This document shows, piece by piece, positions 33,701-45,700 of a stretch of 64,000 nt of DNA. Numbering within the stretch: the first letter of the stretch is position 1; each line of letters starts with the position of its first letter. Both the position numbers and the translations under genes were made by a program. The stretch comes from Owenia fusiformis (Eukaryota > Annelida > Polychaeta > Sabellida > Oweniidae): positions 6,761,098 to 6,825,097 of the forward strand of contig CAIIXF020000001.1 of assembly GCA_903813345.2 (NCBI GenBank), in the 5' to 3' direction. Under the pieces are notes generated by a model. That model saw only the letters and a list, made by a program, of their open reading frames with translations. It was not told the origin of the DNA and searched no databases.

Positions 33701-36700
33701 TTCTTTGTGTTTTTCAACATCTATTATTGTTTTTACTTTCTCTAATAGTTTATCAAATGCAGTTTCACTCTTTTCCTGGAAGTTAATTTCGTCAGACTTT
33801 CCACGCCCTGTCAGCATTGCTGCCTAAAATGTCAAACAAAATAATATTGATGATTTCAATTCATATTAATCAAATTTTCAACCGTACCATTGGTCTTTGC
33901 ATAAAAACATATTTTTAAGACTCTTTGCAGTGTTGTTGATTTTTATTTGAGGTTTTGAAGCTATTTTAAATATAGTCTAATAGTATAACGATCTGTTCCA
34001 TCCAAAATCATAAGGGCCATTTTTTGTAATGAATTCCGTGTACTAACATAGAAGCATTTTTTGGTTATTTTTCTATTCCAAGTATACTGTCCTGTGGCTT
34101 CAACTGATTAATATATTTACAAAATATTTGTAATAAACCACAACTGTGAGTGTCTCATAGTAAATTTACATTGACTGATGCAACACTAGTATAGTATACA
34201 TATACTTACCTCTGTGTACCTCCAGTTATTGGAATTTCCAACTATGGCTACAATGATTGGTTTATTCAATGCACATGCGGCAAACCTCAGCTCCATCATA
34301 CAGTTGGTAGAGTCAGCATACTGCTCAGATACACATACTACCACAACCTTAGAATGCCTTAGTCCATTACTGATCGACTCAAACAGGTCATTCTGAAATA
34401 TTTCATGCACAGAGCTTGATGATTGCTTTTAGGACTGTTTGGAATTGATAATCAAATTAACAAAATACATGTATTAAATTAGAACTTAACTCAATAGACA
34501 TTGGTGGTTTATCATAACAAACTGCAATTTGTATCATGAATAGATACAAAACTCTTTCCTGTAAATACTGTACACATGTACATATAAGAGGTTATTTCAT
34601 AATAAGAGGAAACCTTTTTTATAAGAGGTTATTTTGATTATTTAAAATGTAGGTGTATTTTAGAAGAGCTCAGCACCACACTCCACTAAATGATAATGTG
34701 TTACAAAGTCCATCTTTTCTCACCTGCCCAGTCTGTTCAATATCTATCCAACAATCTATTCCATTTTTTTCCAACATATCCTTCATGTCCCTTGGGTCTC
34801 CCCAACCAACAGAGCCATCTTTTGCTTTGGTGCCCAGTTTAACTGCCTGGCTACTGTTTGCCCAGCAGTAACTTATGAAGCATGGTGGATGAAGATCCTG
34901 TAAAAGGATTGAACAATATATACAATGAATATGAAGTTACGTAGATATAGAATTCTAATATGACTCCCAATGGGGCACTTTTAATATCACACTGTTATAA
35001 GAAAATTGCATCTTGCACGTTGCAAGTATTTTTCATCTTTTTATTTCTGACATTTGTCACCTCATTCAACAATGGGTGCCTGAATATGTACTTCTGCAGA
35101 AAGGGTAATAAAGAACACTACAGTGTCACATGAAAATGAATTCTCTTGAATTCTCTTCTCCAAACCTCTATCTGATGTAAACTGAGACAGGTTATATAAT
35201 ATATTGGCATTGGGAAAATCCCAAATCTCCTGAACCTCATTTAGAATAGTCTTAATGTACCTCATTTGCTGTTTGATTGAGAGTCTGGGTAACGGCTTGT
35301 TTCAATTCTTCTAATTTAGCCTCATATCTCTCAAGTTGTCTCATGTTGACAAATACCTGGAAATTACATTTATATTAGATCTGGAAAACAAATTAAAGTG
35401 GGACTAACGCTTATACCTAAATGAAGATTTTCTGTTTTATCAACCTTACATGTATATGTGTAGTTTTTTTCAAGTTTAGCCTGCAAGAACCTGATTTATA
35501 GGTCTTCAGTAAAACATATTACAGAAAATGTACTGTATAAAGCAATAATACAGGGAACTAGTTATACATGTATTTCAGTAAGTTCATTATATATTATGTT
35601 ATAGAAGTGAGTCAGGAGATGTCTCAGAACTAAAGTAGTCACACTAATTTGATTCTTGTGTTAAGTTGAGCTAGCTGATTTCCCTACATTGGATTGTGGT
35701 ATATTGTACTTGAGCCACTACAACCATGTTTTACTGTACTATACAGGCCCGTAGCAAGGATTTGCCAAGGGGGGGTTCAATTTTCAACAATTTCCAGGGG
35801 GGGGTTCAAATTTGACAATTTTGGCCCAAATATGGCTAAAATCACTCGAGAAGTGCTCAAAATGGTGAAAAACTGCATGATTTTGAAAGAAATTTTGGCC
35901 AGGGGGGAACTCTGCAAACCCCCCCTGGCTACAGGCCTGCTGTATATTGAGCATCTTACCTCCTCTCCCACTAGGAGTCCAGCTGGAGTTTGTTTCCAGT
36001 CATATGAAGCTCCCACTGCAATGATCTGACATGGCTTCTTTAGAGTCAACTTAATATAATGGTACAGCTCCTGACATTTGGCATCTGCAGCAAACTCATC
36101 TGACATAAACACTAGCGCCATCTAAAAAAGAAAGAAAATTAAGATTAAAATGGAGGGATTTCAGATCTAACATAATTAAATGGCCAGCCGTTATGTTATT
36201 TATCTATACATTACATATGGCAAAAAAGCTGGCCTGAATCAAAAGCAACTGGCCATGGTAGTTTAATTACTCAAAGGATAGGTATCGATATGGTGAGCTG
36301 AATTCAACAATGTTTTTCTCTTCTCTTAACCAATTTCAAATTATAATGCCACCATCCAAAAGATGACCATTAAATTGACGATGTGTAAAATTTTCAGAAT
36401 GTTTTGCTGACTGGTTTAAGAGAAACGAGTGTTCAAAAAGTTCACCATATCGATACCACTCCTTTCACCAGCTGTTCTTAAAGTATTTAATTTCTGGTTA
36501 CCTTAGCATCCTTTATTGGAACCACCAAATCATTGAAAGACCAGAGGCCCATATCTTCACGATACCAACTGAAATAATCAAAAACAAATATAACATAGAA
36601 AAATCAAATACGTTGTCTCGTACATGTAAGTAAAAAATTCTAGTAAGCGTTTTCAAGATAAAGATTGCATATTGATATAACACCAAGTACTTGGACCACA

Positions 36701-39700
36701 CCAAATGCACGGGCATTTACTTTTAAGTTAATTCTTACCATTTGTATCCCAAGTTTTCCAAGTCGACTTTCACCTTCTCAGGCTGGACAACAGAATCATC
36801 ACCAGGTGGCGCATTTGCTTGACAATAGCAGAAAAAGATGTCAGCTGACATATCCCTGTGGACATCTTGCAGTTGACGTATTGTCTGCTCTAAATTGATG
36901 TTGAACTCAACTGCATTGCTCGGAGGCATGACCGCTGAAAAGAAGCAATATCATACAAATTGAATTATTGGAAATAAATACATGATCAAAACATGCACAA
37001 ATTAAATTTAAAATCATTGAGCAAAATTTTTGAATCATGTCATTATCAGTATTTCTTTAAGCAAATCAAAATAGTCAAAGTACATGAAAATCAAGCTAGA
37101 AAGTTACTAATAATGTAGAAGTACTATATAAGCACATAAACATTAACACCTCCTTGTTTTTACAGTAGAAGTATTACCTTGAAGTTCAGCCATCGAGATG
37201 CTGTGGAAGTATTTACGACATTGTAGAAATGGCGCCTTTACATCAACAGCCATATGTACCAGGTGATGGTCAAACATGCTGGGATCCTTTGTGCCCTAGA
37301 ACAAATTGTGAATTAAACATGAACGATTTACATAGTAGATATCATAGTACTACAAGTACATTTGTGAATAATAGACTGCTTTTCTCAGATTTAACTCTGT
37401 AAAAATTTGATAGTATTTTGTGTTAAAAGTGTTCTGGCAATATTGTTTCATTAGCACGGAGCGGTAGGCAAACTGCGCGCCTACTATGCACGCAGTTTGG
37501 AACACTGACAAACTGCGCGCCTATTCACAAAATGACAGACAGGGAGGACACGACTCCCAAGAGGATGGAAATTACTGAAAATACTAGGCTAGTTTTGGTT
37601 TTCAGACAGTACCAAGATGTGGAGACTAACTTAGTTTATACGTAGCACTCGATTTTTTTCCCGATGCATATCTAGTTATCTCAAAATAAGGTTCCCAAGG
37701 AGCTTTTGTGTTAAAATTATACAGTGTTGCGTCATATAATGTCTGTTTTTCGTAGTTTGACGTTTATTCAGCCCTTGTGTTTGCATATTCTGAAAGATAT
37801 AGGATTGCTGCACATGGTTTAAGTAATATAGTTTGTTTGTTAAACAGGGACAAGCCATTAACGTGATTTTATTTTTTTCGCTGTCAAACTGCGTGCATAC
37901 TTTCACGTGGATTTCACAAACTGCGTGCCTAATATTTACAAACTGCGCGCCTATATTTACAAACTGCGCGCCTAATTTGCAAGCTGTGTGCAAGTTTGTT
38001 GTGTATTTTCAGAAAACGTAAACGCCACTCACTAAACCTGTCCCTATATAAAAAGAAACCAAAGTCTGACCCTAACAAAAATGTAAATAACAACGGCGCA
38101 TCTTCAAAAACCATGACACCCCCTTCAGAATTAAACAAGATGTTATTTTAAAACGCACCAATGAAGAAAAGGAAACCAATCAAGAAACCAAAGAGGCGAT
38201 TATTTAAAGGTACCAGTGACTCATTTGAAAAAACATTAAAAGACTGTGAAAACCTCTTGCCCGATGTCCCCTCAAACCTTAAAAGAAATAGTACATTGTG
38301 TCAACCCTTCCTCAATTTCTTTGGATTTATCAGGCTCGTATACTATACATGTACTGCAGTCGGGACATTCAAGTATTACTTCCTTTGGCATATGCTATAA
38401 AATAGACTCGGAACTATTGTATCCCCCAAAAATTCAAAGATTTAAGTGAAAAAGTTTTGAATTTCTGAATTTTTGCTCGTCATGCATGCATGGTCACTTA
38501 TTTATGGTAAATAAAAAAAGATTCAATAAATATTTACACAATTTTTATGAACGAATTGTATTTATGTTGCACCATGCATCATGCACCATGTTAGTTTGAA
38601 ATAAAGTAGTAAAATAGGCACTTCGGCACTTCGATGGGGACTAGGCGGGGGCCACCTGGGTGTCTTTTAGTAAGACCCCAATAGAACAAAACCATTTTCA
38701 TGAGATTTTTGAACTCAACTCTATATGATGAAGTCGAATTATTGCATCAATTTTTTATTAAATCATATAGACAAGAACAAGATAAAATATAAATATGCAC
38801 ATTTCCAATGGTTGTCAACCATCAACCCAATTTTAGTTTTTGATTTATTTGAACCTTTTCAATCTCTACCTTTTCAACTTACTTACGTACTCCCATGAAA
38901 TCACATAGGCCTGCATTACTGATAAGTCATCGATAATATGCACGCAGTTTGGAAGAGTAGGCACGCAGTTTGTGATTTCTGGCTAAAATAGGCGCGCAGT
39001 TTGTGTTTTATTACTTCTTTCTGTCATGTTCATCTGTTTTAATACGAAATATTTTGTATTGTACGGGAAAACTGGGTTGAGATTTACCTGTGAATCAAAA
39101 CCCAAGTGTTTTATATTTCTGTGAAACGTGCGATATCAACTTATGTATCGGTGATCGAAAAATCGATGTCAATTTTTTGTATTAATCTGCTTATATTTTT
39201 AAACCTACGTTCATCTGGACATACATTTCGCTATCACATGGTTGAATCATATAATCGCCACCGAATGGACGTGTTGAACTATAAAACAATTCAGAATAAA
39301 TGTCTTAAAATGACGTTTGAAAACACAGACTCCAACTTTTATGATGCAATGTTGATAGGCGCGCAGTTTGTCAGTCTTTCAAACTGCGTGCATAGTAGGC
39401 AAGCAGTTTGGCTACCGCACCGTGATTAGGTGCAAATATGCCTCTGTAGGGTCTGAATTATATCTGATGTAAGTCAAAACTCCAAATAATTTAACTCTTC
39501 GGTTTGTCAACATCTATTGCTTCTCATGCAATTTTCTATGCTCAATTAAAAAAGACATTATGGCAAGCTGAAATATGATTAATTAAAAGCTCAGAAATTA
39601 TTATCATAAATGTATTCCATTGATTATTGTTAACTTTAATGGACTAGTTGATTAGTGGTGAATTAAAAATGGTCAATTGGTATTTGATTTATCAAAGATT

Positions 39701-42700
39701 ACATTGTTCATGAAATATGGTGACTTTTTGAATTGAATGGCCATATTGAACATTCCTTTTCAAATTCCAGGTTGTTCAATAAGTTCACGGAAAAATGCTC
39801 TCATTTTAAAATCTTTTGATATTTTCTCATGAAATTTTCACATAATGTGTAAACAAAACATTTTTTTATTGATTCAGTAAATATCAGCTTCTCTAATGTG
39901 ATTGGTCAAACATAATGGTTACTATGGTAACTAGACTTTTGGGTAGGTGGGACCCTTTTTATGTTACATATTATTCAAAAGTATAACAGAATAGTAAGCA
40001 AGTTAATGAGTGTATCACATGCATTTTCTCATCTCCGCTTTCTATGTGAGGATGATATAACTTAATGTAATAGTCGTAACTATTGTCCCATAAGGTCCTA
40101 GATGGACACAGCTGTATGTCTCAGACCTTGACAACAGCGGAATACATGTAGATACAGAAATATATGTTCAACCCCCTAGATACACTACATATTCTTTTCT
40201 CCTTTTTTATTTTTCTCTTTTATATCTTATTGAACTCTACAAACAATACGATAATGTGACCTCAAAAATAGAAAGAAGTCAATGTCCTCATGTACATGTA
40301 GTGTACTTTGAACCTCAGGTATGGGATACATACTTTTCAATATTACCTACCTATTGATATATTTAAAGTGGGTCTTGACAGGTTCAAGTTTATCAATATG
40401 TCTGCCTTAGATAACAAAATGCTATATATGTGCAACCTTGCCTTTTCTGAATTGCTACTTAATATTGTCAAATAAGTCCTGACATAGCATACAGTATAAC
40501 CCATCAGTTGGATCAATGTTTTTTCTTTCTATGAATGTCCTGTTATATGTTTAAAGGCCCCATATAAAGTGTAAACCACTTAATATCATTATCTTACCCA
40601 ATGTTTTCAAAATGTAGTTTGTGAATCTTTTCAATCTAATTTCAAAAGCTTGATCTTTAAGGACTTTTTGTTAAAAAATTGTGAGTTTCTTCAAATAAAA
40701 TTTCAGTTGCCACACATATACAAACATACACAGATACATCGGAATCTATTTTTGTTGAGAAATTAAGAAAATTGGTTGAACAATAAGCAAGAATTTGAAA
40801 GAGTGGTTCAGAGAAAAAAGCATTTTGATATTAAAAATGATGAGAAATTAAAATATTTTAAAATTATAAGATGAATAACTATTTTTTCAAATCACAATTT
40901 TCAAATCAACTGAAACAACTGAAAATATTATAACTAATATGGATTAAAAGCATTTAACAAATTATTCATTTATATCATACTCAATGTCTGAATTAGATTT
41001 ATTTTAGATCTAATGCACTCAGATTTTCAATCTATGCAAGTAGGTTACATTTTGACCTTTTTTATGAATTCGTGTCATACAGAATTAGGTTTGGATTACT
41101 GTACTTAATGAACACTTGAGGTGATATGAAATGGTTTCAATAACTATAACTTTTTATCTAAATATGAAACACTTATCCAATTTAAATCCAAAATTGATAA
41201 AAATTTATATCATTTCAAATGGGTTTAAAGGTTGAAAAATCATATTACAGAATGCCAATGTATTGGTTCGGCATGAAAAATGAGATAAAACACCAGTCAA
41301 AACCAGTTGACATGTTGACCAGTTAACATTTATAGCACAGTTGAAATACCGTATTCTCTTTAAATTGGTCAGTTATAGACATGAATTGTTTTAATGCAAT
41401 AAAAAATAAAAATAATAGAGGCATAAACTCCAATAAATGCACACCCTACTTTTCCAAAAATGACATTGGCAATTTAATTTTGAAAAAAATATTTGGCGAT
41501 AATAGGGTTATTTGGACTTAATTCACTTATCGCTAGCGACTGAGCTGTTTTTTGCAAAAGTTACAGACATGGTTCTAGAACTTTAAGACATTTATGATAC
41601 ATAGCCTTAAAGTGGTGACTAAAAAGCTATAATGAATGTTAATTCTGACAAAAGCCTGGGTCGTCATTTATTCCTTTATAATCATGTAGTAGTATTATTA
41701 TCATCAAATTTATTTTATCTGTCTTTATGAAGTCCAGTCAGTAACAAAAAGCCTTTGGATTTTGGCCCAGGTATCGCCATTAATTTTCAAAATGGCAGTC
41801 TGCACAATGTACAAATGAATGTGAAGGAAATATTTTCATTGATATTAAATGATGCATATATGTCCATTGACCTACTAAACATATTCCATGAAATGTTATC
41901 GCCGATATATTTACCTTTCGAAAATCAGCTGGAGTTTGTAATTTAAGACTCCTATGTATATGAGAATTTGGGAGGCACACTGTGCATTCATTAGAGAGAA
42001 TATGGTAGGTGAGAATGAGCCTAATTAATTGTATGTTATCAAGCAGGCTACTTCAGGCACTTCATAATAAAAAGGTACTGAATATCATTATGGCTAAATT
42101 GTGTGTTTCGAAAATATTTTATAGAAAATCAACAACCTTAACTTATAAAATTTCCTTTGTCAGAAGGAGTTAAAAGAAGCCTCTGTTATCTTGTTCAATA
42201 TGAATATGAGGAATGGTACAGTAGCTTAATAGTAAATATAACAGTTTACCCTTCGTACCCTTCTATAATGCCATTGGGAGATTGAAGGGATACTAGTATA
42301 TAATGTAATATCTTGTAATGAAATAAATATATTTTAATAAAAAATTGAAAAAAAAGTTTACCACTTTATTCATGCAGTCAGGACATGGTATCTGGAAAGT
42401 GTAGTCTACCCCTTGAAATGACTCCGCAATCAGACCCTCCAGGACTTCATGTATTAAGAACAGAACATTTTCTGGTTGGGGCCCCCTTACAATCACAGAC
42501 AGATCCTTGTCACTGCAAAAACAATCATGCAGGTCATCCCTCATAACAACAGTAACATGAAGGGAACCATTATGAGTAACAATACATGTACGGTAGTTGC
42601 TTAGATGCTATTGCAGTATAATTTTAAACTACCAATTACAGTCACTCAGATGCGAGTAGGTAGGTGGCTAATTCATGGAAAATAACATCGCAGAGTATTA

Positions 42701-45700
42701 CAAAATTCCCTCAAACTTGAATATTGATCTGTTTTAGTGGTTCACATTTCATATTACCCTTATGTATCTGATAGTTATACAAATTAAAATATGTCCAGAA
42801 AAAGAAAATATTATCTGCCCAACACAAGAAAAGATATTTCACGTTTTGTGATTTTACAACATGGGGTCTATGGGGAACCCCCCCCCCCGGCCTACGTAGA
42901 AGTCACATTTTCAAATTAAATTAAATTTTCAAAGTTGATGAACTCATTTTAAAGCCACATTCCTAGATGTAGATTCCAAATATGACATCAGATTGACTGA
43001 ATCCAGGGACTGAATTTTGAATTATTGACGTAAATCAAGATTACTTCTCCTTGAATCTAGTCTATTAATTTTGAATTTTGGGTGTGGTTACAGTTATAAC
43101 AAAAATTTCTAAATAATGATAAACATGTTTAACATACTGTGTTATCAAAGCTGTGTGGTTATTCTTGTTCAAAATGGAACCTCGTTTCCATATTGCAGCT
43201 TTGTTTGAAAACTGGAAGAGACGAACTTGGACTCTGTTGAACAATCCGGTTGGCAGATATGTGAACTGATACACCATCTTCATCTCACGTGTCCCAGGGA
43301 CCTCGTCCTTTGGAGGCCACTCAAACTGAAATCACATTTTTAAACTTTGATTTGATATACCCAAAAGTTTATAAAATGTAAAACATGTGTTTAAAGAAAA
43401 TTAAAAACTCCAAAATAGCTGTCAGAACCGATAATGGTCACACTAAAGTTAGTCAGTTGTAAAATAAGGTTCCATGCCACATGTCTGAGAATTTAGAGGA
43501 AATCAGATAAGCAGTAATCCAGGAATTCTGATGAAAAACTGAATGGCATCACAATCATAATAAAGATTGCACAGCCATTATGATGACTATATTGCATGAC
43601 TGGTGCAAACTAATATTCAAAATACAATACAATTGGTATGTAAATTTGAACGACCCTTAGTTCAAGAACTTATTTTCCTGGAATGTACTAAAAACCCTTC
43701 GACCCTTCGACCTACGACTTACAGCGTGTCAAGAATTTTTGAAATATATTTTTAGAAAAACCCTTCGACCTTCTAGATATTTCTCAGTCCATATGAAGTT
43801 GCTGGAAATATTACTTTGTGTATAGAACTTAAGAATCTGTCCCAAGAGAGTTAAAGATATTTAAAGCTGGACTCCGATCGGAGCCGGCGATATGATTTTG
43901 GAAAGGTTTCTAAATGAAGAACGTGACGTCACTTCTGAATCATAGCATTCAAAATAAGTAGCGTTTAATTACTCCCACCATTCACATTATCACGGTGGTC
44001 CAGCGGTAGAATGCTCGCTGAGTACGCGGGAGGCCCCGGGTTTTAGTAAAAAAGTAAAATAAGACTTTAAAATAGAGGCCACTTTTCAAAATGGCCACCT
44101 GGCCAATGTGCCATACTTATGAGTATCAACATATCAAATGTGAAAAAATAGGTCCACTACTTTTCAAGTTAATATGCAAAATAACACACACTAAGTTAGA
44201 AGCCATTTTTCAAAATGGCTGCGTACTTGCCAAAGTGTCATAAGATAGTGTCCCATGCTTATGAGTTTTCACAAATTATATATGCAAAGATCGCTCCATA
44301 GCCTATTACTCTTCCCAGTTACAGCAACTTAGAATTTTGACACACATCAAATTGTCCGCTATTTCCAATTCTGATTGAACGAAATGCGATGGTACCTTCA
44401 GACCCTTGGGTTGCCATTTGGAAGTGATTGTGTTTTCTGATTTGCTTAAAATCTTGCAAGCAAAGGGATGCAAAACAAATAAGCTAATTCTCATTGCCTA
44501 TAGTCTAAATTAGTGTGTTTGTTCATTTCCCGCCTGCCGGGCATAGAAGATAATCATTCATTTTCAGTTATTCATGTTCTTTCTGGTCAAATATAGAGAA
44601 AAGTACTTCTCCATTAATCATGAAAATTATTTCTTAAATTATCGGTCAACTGTACTAAAAACCCTTCGACCTACGACCCTTTGACCCTACGACTTACTGG
44701 GTGTCAAGAATTTTTGGAATATATTTTATTGAAAAACCCTTCAACCTCTGATTTCCCAGTCCAGTTGATTACGTATAGTTCCAACTTGAGCTCCCTGTGT
44801 ACGCAAATACGCATTTTACCTGGTAATTGTCAAGCAAAAATGTTTCAGTAGAAAAATTTCTAAAAAAGTTTGTCTACACAGCAAAAATACGAACGCCGAA
44901 AAAAAAACGTATGCATTTCGTTCGGACTTTTCACGCGAATTACGTATATGTCACGCATTGTGTTCGAAATTTTTCGTCTTATTTTACTTTTTTACTAAAA
45001 CTTGAAAAGTAGTTGAACGATTTTGAGATCAAAAGTTCGATGGGATTTGCTCCACCTCACGTTGCTGTTATCTAGTTCTGAAATGTTTCATATCTATGTC
45101 TAATAAATATAGTTGTATAGATGTGTTTGTAATAACCTTTATGCCCTTAAAATGTATATATTCAGGGGGGGACATTCGTGGGTTCAAGTGGACCACTCCA
45201 TTGGCCAAATATTCTCTCAAAATCAGTACAATTTTCACGATTCTGAGCATTTTCAAGATTTCTGGGCCACTTGAAAATTGTCAAATGTTCACCCCTTGAT
45301 CCTTTTGAAAAACTTAAATTGGCAAAAGCTGGTTATACGAACCTGATATGACCTAGCTTGCAAGCTTTTTCTTGACGGTTTGTGTTTATTTTCCTTGTAC
45401 CCTTGCATGCTTTGGATTTTGTAGGATGCAAAACAAAGAATCTACTTATTTAGTTGGCATTAGATTCTTAACTATACAAATCCAAATTGAATCAAAGTTG
45501 ATAAAATCAAAAGACGGTTCTCTTTAGACTACATAAAAAATTTGACCTGAAAATATGCACGATGCGCCACTGTTACAATGTGATGGGAAAAGCACAAATA
45601 TTTTTACTGAGGAGGTAAGAAACGTTCACATTCGAATGTGCTTGAATACATTAAACCTGCACATCGCTCCAAAACGCAATATGTTGACATATATTGTTTT

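Noticed and set aside
45160-45300. Third copy of the G-rich MITE
   Set aside because: It shares a G tract and some phrases with 30190-30384 but lacks matching ends; similarity is too weak to call.
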